64,000 nt of DNA from positions 310,001-374,000 of the forward strand of contig CAWASR010000019.1 in the NCBI GenBank assembly GCA_963784805.1, given 5' to 3'. The translations under genes were made by a program, and so were the position numbers. The notes beneath the pieces are model-generated. The model did no database searches, had not been told where the DNA came from, and was given only the letters and a program-made list of their open reading frames with translations. Origin of the DNA: Roseiarcus sp963784805. GTDB taxonomy: Bacteria; Pseudomonadota; Alphaproteobacteria; Rhizobiales; Beijerinckiaceae. Position 1 is the stretch's first letter, and every line of letters starts with the position of its first letter. Below, piece by piece: positions 50,796 to 58,659 of this stretch.

Positions 50796-50888
50796 CCGCT
50801 ACGTCCCTTCGCCGGCATGACCCGGATCAGGTTCAAAGGGTTCGGCTCGACGCCGTCTCAGCCCCGTTCGGGGCGCCCCTCGAGCAAG
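50796..50888 (-). promoter_or_regulatory. TPP riboswitch (thi box) upstream of thiC
   Basis: On the minus strand the conserved pyrimidine-sensor segment GGGGCTGAGA and the pyrophosphate-sensor segments ACCCTTTGAACCTGATC and GGGTCATGCCGGCGAAGGGA are all present in the right order. It is placed directly before thiC and should repress the thi operon when TPP is high. Ends are approximate. Confidence 0.95.
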
Positions 50889-51049
50889 GAGCGAATCTCG
50901 ACCTCCCGAGGCTGTCTGTCAACTCTCGCAAAGACCGGGCGGCCGCCCGGTTGGTCTCTCCGGAAGGCGGGAGGCCGATCTCGGCCGTTCGCCCTTCCCC
51001 GGCGCGAGCGAGAACGCGCTCGAGCGGCGATTCGGCGGGAGCGGGCCCC

Positions 51050-52312
51050 TCAGGGGAACAATCCTCGCGCCTGCTTGGCCTTGCGCACCCGCTCGACCCC
51101 GATCGCCATCGCCGCCGTGCGGCTGGAGACGCCGTCGCGCCTGGCTCTCGCGGCGACCATCGCCCACGACCGGTCGAGCGCTCTCTCCAGCCGGTCCATG
51201 ACTTCGTCCTTCGACCAGAAATACTGCTGCAGATCCTGGACCCACTCGAAATAACTGACGGTGACGCCGCCGGCGTTGCAGAGAATGTCGGGGATGACCA
51301 TGATGCCGTCGTTGCGCTCGGCGAGCACGCGATCGGCCTCGGGCGTCGTCGGGCCGTTCGCGCCCTCGGCGATCACGCGGCAGCGCAGGCGCCGCGCGAT
51401 GTCGGCGTCGATCACCCGCTCGAGCGCGCACGGCGCCAGAACGTCGCAGGGCTGTTCGAGAAGCTCGCGCGGGTCGATCACCGCCTGGCTCGAAAAACCC
51501 GCGAGCACGCCTGCTTTCTCGGCGTGATCGGCCAGCGCGCCGACGTCCAGGCCGCCGGGATCGTAGTAGGCGACGGTATGGTCGCTGACTCCGACGACCC
51601 GAAGGCCGCGCGCGGCGAGGCCGAGCGCCGCGTGGGAGCCGACGTTGCCGAAACCCTGGACGATCGCGGTCGCGCCTATCGCCGGGATCTCCAGCGCCTC
51701 CAGAGCGCGGAATGCGAGGAAGGCGACGCCGTGTCCGGTCGCCTCGCGCCGCCCCAGCGTTCCGCCGGTGCCGACCGGCTTGCCGGTCACGATCTCGGGC
51801 ACAGTGATTCCCTGGTACATGGAATAGGTGTCCATGAACCACGCCATCACCTGTTCGTTGGTGCCCATGTCCGGCGCCATGACGTCGACCCGCGGCCCGA
51901 CGAAGGGGATCATTTCCTGCATATAACGGCGCGACAGGTTCTCGAGCTCGTTCAGCGACAGCGCGCGCGGGTCGACTGCGACGCCGCCCTTGCCGCCGCC
52001 GTAGGGAAGATCGGCCAGCGCGCATTTCCAGCTCATCCAGATCGCGAGAGCCGCGATTTCGCCGATGTCGACGTTGGGGGCGAAGCGCGTGCCGCCCTTG
52101 GCGGGGCCGAGCGTCAGATGGTGCTGCACCCGATAGCCGGCGAAAACCTCGGTGCGGCCGTCGTCCATGTGAATCGGACAGGAGACGACGATGGCGCGCT
52201 TTGGGTAAAGCAGGCGGTCGCGTTCGTCCTCCGCGATGCCCAGATGATCCGCGATGACGCGGAACTGATTGCGGGCCATCTCGAACACCGGACCCGAATA
52301 GAGGCTCTCCAT
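51050..52312 (-). CDS. Glu/Leu/Phe/Val dehydrogenase (glutamate dehydrogenase)
   Basis: 420 residues. The catalytic lysine motif LPYGGGKGGVAVDP and the substrate-binding GGTRFAPNV region are clear, and the NAD domain has AIVQGFGNVGSHAA. It interconverts glutamate and 2-oxoglutarate plus ammonia. With glnK-amtB about 7 kb away, it forms part of the local nitrogen-metabolism picture, though not in one operon. Divergent from the HTH gene at 52538. Confidence 0.93.
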   Translation of the reverse strand: MESLYSGPVFEMARNQFRVIADHLGIAEDERDRLLYPKRAIVVSCPIHMDDGRTEVFAGYRVQHHLTLGPAKGGTRFAPNVDIGEIAALAIWMSWKCALADLPYGGGKGGVAVDPRALSLNELENLSRRYMQEMIPFVGPRVDVMAPDMGTNEQVMAWFMDTYSMYQGITVPEIVTGKPVGTGGTLGRREATGHGVAFLAFRALEALEIPAIGATAIVQGFGNVGSHAALGLAARGLRVVGVSDHTVAYYDPGGLDVGALADHAEKAGVLAGFSSQAVIDPRELLEQPCDVLAPCALERVIDADIARRLRCRVIAEGANGPTTPEADRVLAERNDGIMVIPDILCNAGGVTVSYFEWVQDLQQYFWSKDEVMDRLERALDRSWAMVAARARRDGVSSRTAAMAIGVERVRKAKQARGLFP

Positions 52313-52455
52313 GAGGTTCTCCCAAGCGCCGGCCGGCGATGTTAGCGGCGATCGGCGACGAAGGCGAACGGCGGCCGGGCACCGACGCGCGCACCCTATC
52401 GGCGCCGAGAGGCCTGCTGCGTTCGACGCCGCGGCGCCTCAGGAAAAACCGGAAT

Positions 52456-52499
52456 CTTCTTTCTGATTTTCGAAATTCATGCTATTCTCGCGTCTTTCG
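52456..52499 (+). promoter_or_regulatory. Conserved upstream leader of HTH gene 1
   Basis: TTTCTTTCTGATTTTCG...TTCATGCTATTCTCG...CTTTCG closely matches the sequence at 57742-57785, which lies at almost the same distance (82-83 bp) before HTH gene 2. It probably contains the promoter (TATTCT as a -10 candidate) or a binding site. Confidence 0.45.
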
Positions 52500-52537
52500 A
52501 ACCAACGCCGCCGGGCGCGCGGGGAAACGAGGCGAGA

Positions 52538-53053
52538 ATGGATCATCAGACGGCGTCCGCTCCGAAGCGGCGGCGCGACGCCTATGGCAGGCTGTTGCGG
52601 CGCGGGCGCGTCTTCGCCCGGCTCAGCGAGGGTTGGGCCTATGACGAGATCGCGCGCCAGGAGGGCCTGACGGCCGAGCGCGTCCGACAGATCGTGCGCG
52701 AGGTCATGAAGAAACGGCCGGTCGACAACGGCGCCGATCACGCGCTGCTGCAAATGGCGCGCCTCGCGCCGGCGATCCAGATGGCCGGGGACGCGGTCCT
52801 CAAGGGCGACGTCAAGGCCATCGCGCCTTTGTTGAAGGTGCTCGACCGGCTCGACCGCTGCCAGAGGGTCGCCAGCGAGAACCGGGACGAGGACGGCGGA
52901 GACCGCCAGAAGCTCCTGGACAAGATCAACCAGATCGCCGCGAGACTTAAGGACGACAAGCCGAAAATGGATGCGCAGGCGGCCGAGGCTTCGGATGGCG
53001 GCGAGGCGGCCGCGGGCGAGGCGGGCGAGGCGAGTTTCGCCTGGCGATTATGA
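52538..53053 (+). CDS. HTH protein 1 (sigma-70 region 4-like), paralogue of 57825 gene
   Basis: 171 residues. The HTH (about 25-55) reads RGRVFARLSEGWAYDEIAR, then EGLTAERVRQIVREV, as in sigma region 4 or small-terminase-type DNA-binding domains. A helical part follows (LLQMARLAPAIQMAGDAVL, LLKVLDRLDRCQR), then an Ala/Glu-rich tail. The paralogue at 57825 shares the same order and a common upstream leader. It may be a DNA-binding regulator or a phage terminase-like small subunit; function unknown. Confidence 0.75.
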   Translation: MDHQTASAPKRRRDAYGRLLRRGRVFARLSEGWAYDEIARQEGLTAERVRQIVREVMKKRPVDNGADHALLQMARLAPAIQMAGDAVLKGDVKAIAPLLKVLDRLDRCQRVASENRDEDGGDRQKLLDKINQIAARLKDDKPKMDAQAAEASDGGEAAAGEAGEASFAWRL

Positions 53054-53550
53054 CTGGGGCCAATTCGCCGGCAAGCGGATTGCCGGCATGTTTGGGCCAA
53101 AATCCAGAATGTTCCGTCTTTTTCAAAGAGTTACCGTGGGGAGCGGCTACGGGGCTTCCAGAATCCGCTCCTGATTTGACTTGTTTCCCTTCGTCCTGCC
53201 TGGATCGTTCTGATTTGCCTTATGCTTGCGGGGGTGACGACGCGGTTGAGGCGGTTCATAGGACAACATCGCACGGCGCACAGAAATGGGTAAAGAAGGG
53301 CGTGTCGCCACAATCAGACATGACGCCGCCGCCTTGACGACCACAACCGGTTGCCAAAGATCATTCAAGGTGTGAAGTTCAGCGACGGGTGCGACGTCAT
53401 CGCCAAGCCAGATTGCGTTCAAACCCAAACTGCCGCCGCCCGATCCGTCAGGCCATCACCAAAAATCGTCGATAGCTGCAAAAGGGCTACGCCGACTATC
53501 CACCGCTGCCGGGACTTGAGCTGCCGATACCGCAACCGGGAGACAGCGCA
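53054..53550. other. Repeat-bearing intergenic region, no gene
   Basis: About 500 bp after HTH gene 1. It holds one copy of an ~80-bp repeat (53231-53309) that recurs at 57062. No protein frame is supported. Confidence 0.4.
53231..53309. repeat. 80-bp repeat, copy 1
   Basis: GGGGGTGACGAC...GTTGAGGCGG...CATAGGACAACATCGCACGGCGCA, then GGGTAAAGAAGGGCGTG, about 80% like the copy at 57062-57140 in the same orientation. The two copies bracket the hydrolase, carbonic anhydrase and IS1111 region. Confidence 0.7.
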
Positions 53551-54479
53551 ATGACCATAATTCACCACCGAGAATATTTGGTCGACCGCGTCGCCATGGG
53601 GCCCATACGATTAACGCTCGGGTCCGCGAAAGGAAGCATCAACGGGCCAAGCGCCCGTAAGACGTTCGACGAGATCATGGAAGATGTTCCGGCCGCTTCG
53701 GGAGTAACCTACGAGGCAGCGATCGTCGGCGGCGTGTCGGGATGGTGGTGCCGACCAGAGGAGGCGCTGCAAGGCGCCGTCATCCTTTATTTCCACGGAG
53801 GCGGTTATGTGGTTGGCGCGTCCCAAGCCTACCAACACTTCGTCGGGCAGGTCGCCGCAAGCGCGAAAGTCGCGGCATTCGTACCAGACTACAGGCTTGC
53901 CCCGGAATACCCATTCCCAGCCGCGGTAGAGGACGCACAGGCTATCTACTTAGGCCAGGTTGCTGAAGGAGTTACAAACATAGCGCTTGCGGGCGACTTA
54001 GCCGGCGGCGGTCTCGCCCTGATCCTTCTTTCGTGGGCGGTCGCCAAGGCGCGCACCGGCTCCGGTCCCATTCCCAAGGGCGCGGCGGTGATATCGGCTT
54101 GGACCGACCTGGCGATGGCCGGCAAGAGCATGGTGACCCGTGCGAACGCCGACCCGCTCTCGACACCGGCGCAGCTTGCCGCCATGGCGCGGCTCTATCT
54201 GGCAGGTCGGGACCCGCACGATCCGCTGGCGTCCCCGCTTTACGGCGATCTTGCCGGTTTGCCCCCGGTCAGAATGCATGTGGGTGAAGACGACGTTCTC
54301 CTTGACGACTTCGTCCGGTACGGCGAGCGGTTCGAACGAGAGGGTGGGACGATCCAAGTGCATACTTGGCAAGGCATGATCCACGCTTTCCGTCCAACGT
54401 CGCGCTCCTGAAGGCCGCCAAGGAGGCGCTGGATGACGTCGGCGATTTCCAGAACCGGCAGCTGCTCGAAGATCCGTAG
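53551..54479 (+). pseudogene. HSL-type alpha/beta hydrolase with lost nucleophile and frameshift
   Basis: The oxyanion motif YFHGGGYVVG (80-89) and DYRLAPEYPFPAA are typical of hormone-sensitive-lipase-family esterases. The nucleophile elbow should read GDSAGG but is GDLAGG, with Leu at residue 150 (codon TTA at 53998, one base from TCA). Near 54390 one C seems missing, so the frame ends at 54411 (HAFRPTSRS), while the other frame continues SNVALLKAAKEALDDV to a stop at 54479. Loss of the catalytic serine makes real inactivation more likely than for the other frameshifted genes. Confidence 0.8.
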
Positions 54480-54640
54480 CGGTCGCGGCATGTGACGCAC
54501 GACAGAACAAGGGCCCAATTAGCCTCCCCGTCGCAAGATCATGGACCAGTGTTTTTCCGACGAGATATCGTGCGAGCCCCGACGGTATCCACAGAGCAAT
54601 TAAGCACGGGGGAGACGCTCTATATTCCGTATGGCTAGCG

Positions 54641-55163
54641 TCAGGAGGCCGTCCCGGCGTCGGCCAGCACCTCTCGCAAACGGCCGGTGTCGACATCGAA
54701 AATGAAGCCCCGCACAGGAACTTCTTTCGAAATCCAGGGATGCGACCTGACCATCGCGATCTGGTCCTTAGTTTGCTGCTCCGCATCCTTGAAGGCAAAG
54801 AAGCGCATCGGGGCGGGTGTCTCGTCTCCAGTCAGCTTGGAGAATTTGGCGTTTAACTCTGCGTCGGTAAAGGTCGTAAACCCGCAACCAGTGTGATTTA
54901 GAAGCATGATTTCTTTGCTGCCAAGCACCCGCGTCGATACCACCAGTTCCGCCAGAACTTCTTCGGAAACGTTCGGGCCCCCGGTTCGGATCGCGTCGAT
55001 GTCGGCGTGCTTCAGTCCAAGAATTCCCGGAAGGTCCGAAAGACGAGGTATCCATGCAAGTCACGACCGCAATTTGCGGCCGCGGCGGCCCTTCCCCCCA
55101 CTTCGGATTATAGGTCTTTGCGTAGGCTTCATTGGCTTTCAGCGCTTGATCGATAATGCTCAT
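54641..55163 (-). pseudogene. Beta-class carbonic anhydrase-like protein, frameshifted
   Basis: From MSIIDQALKANEAYAKTY the first frame reaches IAVVTCMDT (first zinc Cys and Asp). One extra base near 55046 breaks it; without that base reading continues RLSDLPGILGLKHADIDAIR, then the second zinc pair NHTGCGFTTF. The downstream frame ends at 54641. The restored protein is about 173 residues, a short beta-CA type (CO2 hydration). Two conserved halves suggest an error or a recent mutation. Confidence 0.82.
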
Positions 55164-55461
55164 GGCTGTCTCCACTTGATTGCCCACCTACCGATCAAAC
55201 CGGCAGCGTGCGCTCGTGCGCATTCGGAAAGGGACAACTCAGGGTAACACCGGAGACCAGCTACGCGGAGCGCCGGGAGCGCCCTCCTATTGATGGTGCA
55301 AGCCCTAAACCCTGAACCGGTTGATCGGTTCCTAACTAACACAGGAGTGGGCTATTTGCCACATCGTCGATGGCTTCGCCTTCGAAGCTGTCGGCCATCG
55401 ATCATCAGTCGGTCAGTGCTTGCTCGATATCGGCCGCGACGTCTGCTTGGGGCGCCCTCCT

Positions 55462-55533
55462 GAATTACGGTGACACGCCCGAATTACGGTGACACGCCCG
55501 TCTTTACCATTTTGGGATTACGGTGACGCGCCC
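55462..55533 (+). repeat. Direct repeats of a 19-bp GATTACGGTGAC-type unit
   Basis: GAATTACGGTGACACGCCC occurs in tandem at 55462-55480 and 55481-55499. After TCTTTACCATTTT a third unit, GGATTACGGTGACGCGCCC, lies at 55515-55533. Partial units follow up to the IS left end. The same unit with the TCTTTACCATTTT tail recurs at 56982-57014 beyond the IS right end, and GATTACGGTGATGG occurs at 18840. Confidence 0.85.
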
Positions 55534-55550
55534 GGGATTACGGGATTACG

Positions 55551-56974
55551 GTGATGGTGTGGACGGCGCCCGCGCGGCATCTGGTTCTGGATTTGAACCG
55601 TGCCAAAATGGTTGTCGTTAGAGCGACCATTTGAAGGAGCGCCGTCCATGGGAAAATCTATCACCGAATTCTCGTCTGTCACGCGGGTTGGGCTTGATCT
55701 GGCCAAGCACGTCTTTCAGGTCCACGGCGTCGATGTCGCGGGCAGGGTCGTCTTCAACAAGTCGGTCAGGCGCGACAAGTTGCTGGCGTTCTTCTCGGGC
55801 CTGCCCAAATGCCTGGTCGGTCTGGAGGCGTGCGGGTCGGCCCATCATTGGGCGCGCGCGTTGATCAAACTGGGCCATGACGCGCGGATGATGCCGCCGG
55901 CTTACGTGAAGCCCTATGTGCGCCGGCAGAAGAACGACGCGGCGGACGCGGCGGCGATCTGCGAGGCGGTTTCGCGGCCCTCGATGCGTTTCGTCGTGGT
56001 GCGCTCGGTCGTCAACCAGGCCGATTTGATGCGCCACAAGGCGCGCGAGATGCTGGTGGCGCAGCGCACGCAATTGCTCAATGGGCTTCGAGGGCATCTT
56101 GGCGAGGTGGGGCTGATCGCGGCGCAAGGGCCGCGCCATGCGCGCCAACTCGCCGATATGATCGAAGCTTGCGACCAGACAATCCCGATCGAGGTTTGCG
56201 CGGCGCTGACGGAGCTGGTTCATCAATTGCATCGGCTCGACGAGGCGATCGATCGGCTCGACAAGACGTTTCTCGCGGCCGCTCGGACGGATGCGACAGC
56301 GCGCCGGCTGATGACCATTCCCGGCATCGGGCCGATCACCGCCACGGCGATCGCGGCCAGCGTCCCCGATGTCTCGGGGTTCGAGGGGCCGCGCGAGTTC
56401 GCCGCCTTCCTCGGCCTGACGCCGCGCCAGCATTCGAGCGGCGGCAAGGAGCGGCTGGGGCGCATCTCGAAGATGGGCAACCGGTACTTGCGCAAATTGC
56501 TGGTCGTGGGCGCGCACGCCGTGCTGTTCCATCGCAAACCCCATGGCGACCCGCTGCGGATGTGGGCCAAGAGGCTGATCGAGAAGAAGCCCTTCAAGCT
56601 GGTCGCCGTGGCGCTGGCCAACAAATTGGCGCGCATCGTCTTCGCGTTGCTGAAGTCGCAGACGAACTACCGAGGGTTTTCGGCCTAACTCAACGGTTTC
56701 GGACCGCCGCGCCGCCTCAAAGGGCGCCACGCGGCAAGCAACTCGAGGGTGACCAAGAGGTGATGCGCAGGAAAGCGGATTGATCCTGAAGCCCGGCGTA
56801 CTGTCTGCGCCCAATCAGCGCGTTACGGTGATGGCGGCAACGGATCAGCGGACAACATCAGGGCCAGCGGACGCTTATGGTTCCGCGCAAAAAGGCCGAA
56901 GACATGACCGCACCCCCGATCCCGCCCAAAACCTCAAAGACCCCCTTGACAGCGGGCGCCGTCCAGACATGACG
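55551..56974 (+). mobile_element. Complete IS1111-type (IS110 family) element
   Basis: Sub-terminal inverted repeats TGGACGGCGCCCGC lie at 55560-55573 and, inverted, at 56952-56965. Between them is one intact transposase gene with about 75 bp of 5' and 260 bp of 3' non-coding DNA inside the repeats. IS1111 elements have such sub-terminal repeats and carry their guide RNA downstream of the transposase. Exact ends are estimated. A truncated relative lies at 18.84 kb. Confidence 0.8.
55648..56688 (+). CDS. IS110-family (DEDD) transposase
   Basis: 346 residues. The N-terminal RuvC-like DEDD domain opens with VTRVGLDLAKHVFQVHG (first Asp) and has LVGLEACGSAHHWAR (Glu) and RRQKNDAADAAAICEA (Asp pair). 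The C-terminal domain has the helix-hairpin-helix MTIPGIGPITATAIAA and FLGLTPRQHSSGGKERLG with the nucleophilic serine region (SSGG). The frame is intact, so this copy may be active. Start ATG at 55648 is preceded by GAAGGAG. Confidence 0.93.
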   Translation: MGKSITEFSSVTRVGLDLAKHVFQVHGVDVAGRVVFNKSVRRDKLLAFFSGLPKCLVGLEACGSAHHWARALIKLGHDARMMPPAYVKPYVRRQKNDAADAAAICEAVSRPSMRFVVVRSVVNQADLMRHKAREMLVAQRTQLLNGLRGHLGEVGLIAAQGPRHARQLADMIEACDQTIPIEVCAALTELVHQLHRLDEAIDRLDKTFLAAARTDATARRLMTIPGIGPITATAIAASVPDVSGFEGPREFAAFLGLTPRQHSSGGKERLGRISKMGNRYLRKLLVVGAHAVLFHRKPHGDPLRMWAKRLIEKKPFKLVAVALANKLARIVFALLKSQTNYRGFSA

Positions 56975-57015
56975 GATTACGGGATTACGGTGACGCGCCC
57001 GTCTTTACCATTTTG
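56974..57015 (+). repeat. GATTACGG repeat at the IS right flank
   Basis: GGATTACGGGATTACGGTGA followed by CGCGCCCGTCTTTACCATTT repeats the left-flank units, including the TCTTTACCATTTT tail. Together the two flanks look like the disrupted target or the ends of an older element into which the IS inserted. Confidence 0.75.
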
Positions 57016-57061
57016 CCTCGACGTCTGCGACATGGCCCCTAGGCTTGCGTCCCTACTTGCT

Positions 57062-57140
57062 AGGGGTGACGAACGGAGTTGAGGCGGGCCATAAGACAAC
57101 ATCGCATGGCGCACGAAAAAGGGTAAAGGAGGGCGTGGCA
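57062..57140. repeat. 80-bp repeat, copy 2
   Basis: GGGGTGACGAACGGAGTTGAGG, then CATAAGACAACATCGCATGGCGCA, then GGGTAAAGGAGGGCGTGG matches copy 1 at 53231 in the same orientation. Confidence 0.7.
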
Positions 57141-57169
57141 CTGTAATTCACAATCCGCAACCATTTATA

Positions 57170-57400
57170 TTTCAGTGTGTTATAATCACTTACAAATAAA
57201 TTAGATTAACACGTTACAGCCGCGTTAATAAACCCGGGCATGTCGCATTCAAACGAAAGCGTCATTGCGAGGAGCGTGAGCGACGAAGCAATCCAGAGAT
57301 CACAGGGCAGCAGCGGCGGCTCTGGATTGCTTCGCTTCGCTCGCAATGACGGCGACAGCGCCGTCGAAACGCGACATGCCTGGCGGCCGGTCACGCGAGG
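57170..57400. repeat. Large direct repeat with palindrome, copy 1
   Basis: An AT-rich start (ATAAATTAGATTAACACG) is followed by CATGTCGCATTCAAACGAA and an imperfect palindrome: GTCATTGCGAGGAGCGTGAG ... CTCTGGATTGCTTCGCTTCG, then CTCGCAATGAC. The second copy starts 317 bp downstream. The palindrome type is common between genes of Alphaproteobacteria. Confidence 0.85.
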
Positions 57401-57486
57401 GCGCCCAATGATCGGTCATGCGCGCGCCTGGCCTTTCGAAGCATCCGCCAATCGCCAACTTGAGGCAAATTCAACAATATTATACG

Positions 57487-57717
57487 TTTCAATGCGTTGA
57501 GATCATTTACCAATAAATTAGATTATCACGTCACAGACACGTTGATAAATCAGGGCATGTCGCGTTCAAACGAAATCGTCATTGCGAGGAGCGTGAGCGA
57601 CGAAGCAATCCAGAGATCACAGGGCGGCGGCGGCGGCTCTGGATTGCTTCGCTTCGCTCGCAATGACGGCGACGGCGCCGTCCAAACGCGACACGCCTGG
57701 CGGCGCGGTCCCGCGAG
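57487..57717. repeat. Large direct repeat with palindrome, copy 2
   Basis: It matches 57170-57400 with scattered changes (for example ATAAATTAGATTATCACG, GGCATGTCGCGTTCAAACG) and contains the same GTCATTGCGAGGAGCG/CGCTCGCAATGAC palindrome. Both copies keep the order AT-rich block, palindrome and GCC-rich tail. Confidence 0.85.
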
Positions 57718-57741
57718 GGCGACCAACTTTTTTGACAGCAT

Positions 57742-57785
57742 TTTCTTTCTGATTTCCAAAAACCATGTTATTCTGCTCCTTTCGG
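57742..57785 (+). promoter_or_regulatory. Conserved upstream leader of HTH gene 2
   Basis: TTTCTTTCTGATTTCC...CCATGTTATTCTGCTC...TTTCGG matches the leader at 52456-52499 before HTH gene 1, at the same distance from the start codon. Confidence 0.45.
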
Positions 57786-57824
57786 TCAGTCGTCGTCAGA
57801 CGCGGCGAAAACAAGGAGTTAGGC

Positions 57825-58556
57825 ATGGTTGAAGAGAGGGTTGCGGTTGCGAAGCGGACGATGAGCCGGAGGGAGCGGATCTTGCGGCGGGAACGCATTT
57901 TCGCCCGGCTGCGCGAGGGCTGGGCCTATGGCGACATCGCAAGCGCCGAAGGGCTGACCGCCAGGCGCATTCGCCAGATCGTCAGCGAGACCCTGCAAAG
58001 GCGGGCGGTCGACAAACGGCCGGAACACGCGATGCTGCAGCTCGCGCGCCTCCAGCCGGCGCTCAGACTCGCGGCGGGCGCGCTCGCGAAAGGAAAAATC
58101 GGGGCGATCGCGCCCTACCTCAAGCTCCTCGACCGGCTCGACCTTTACCAGAAGAGCGCCGCCGCCGCTCCGGCCTACGATGAGGCCGCCCGCGAGAGGC
58201 TGCTCGCCAAGATCAACCGCATCGCCGCCCGGGTCACAAGGACGGCCAGGCCATCGGCGGCGCGGGGGGCGGCGGCCCTGGCGGAGGACGGCGGCGAAGG
58301 CCGGGCGGCGGACGCCGGCGGCGAAAGCGCGGCGACTCGAAAAAAACAATTTGGATTTGGGCGCAAGGGCTTGAAAAGTCTCGATTCGCGGAAGACAATT
58401 GCTTGGATTCCGCTTCCCCTGGCTTTGCTCCGGCTTCCGCGGGCTTTGGAGCCGTTTCCGCGGGCTTGGATTCCGGGTTCGATCCGTCGCCGCCGATCCG
58501 GTCCGCGGACCGAAAAGGACGGGCCGGCATTGACGGCGTCGCGCCCGGTCTTCTAA
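57825..58556 (+). CDS. HTH protein 2 (sigma-70 region 4-like), paralogue of 52538 gene
   Basis: 243 residues from an ATG preceded by AAGGAG. The first 160 residues align with HTH protein 1: RERIFARLREGWAYGDIAS, EGLTARRIRQIVSETL, LQLARLQPALRLAAGALA, LLDRLDLYQKS and LLAKINRIAARV. The last 70 residues (after ATRKKQFGF) are Arg/Pro-rich and look like read-through, so the original stop may be lost. DNA-binding by the HTH is expected; function unknown. Confidence 0.7.
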   Translation: MVEERVAVAKRTMSRRERILRRERIFARLREGWAYGDIASAEGLTARRIRQIVSETLQRRAVDKRPEHAMLQLARLQPALRLAAGALAKGKIGAIAPYLKLLDRLDLYQKSAAAAPAYDEAARERLLAKINRIAARVTRTARPSAARGAAALAEDGGEGRAADAGGESAATRKKQFGFGRKGLKSLDSRKTIAWIPLPLALLRLPRALEPFPRAWIPGSIRRRRSGPRTEKDGPALTASRPVF

Positions 58557-58659
58557 TTTTGCGACTCTAACGCTTCGCTCGCTGTATCGATCCGGGTCGC
58601 TTCTTGCGATGTTTGTCGTGCCGCGACAGTAGATCGTCGGCGGAACGGGCGCGGCATCC

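Larger units (their letters stand above)
56689..57824. other. 1.1-kb non-coding zone with IS end, repeats and palindromes
   Basis: It holds the IS1111 3' non-coding part, the right GATTACGG repeat, the second 80-bp repeat and two copies of a larger repeat with a REP-like palindrome. Open frames here (for example 57240-57500) come from the palindromes and are not credible genes. Confidence 0.5.

Noticed and set aside
55400..57100. CRISPR array suggested by short repeated units (GATTACGG...)
   Set aside because: Units are tandem or irregularly spaced, with no spacers of constant length and no cas genes.
57240..57832. Open frames of 86-111 residues within the repeat zone
   Set aside because: They are produced by the palindromic repeats and differ only as the repeats do; no RBS or family support.
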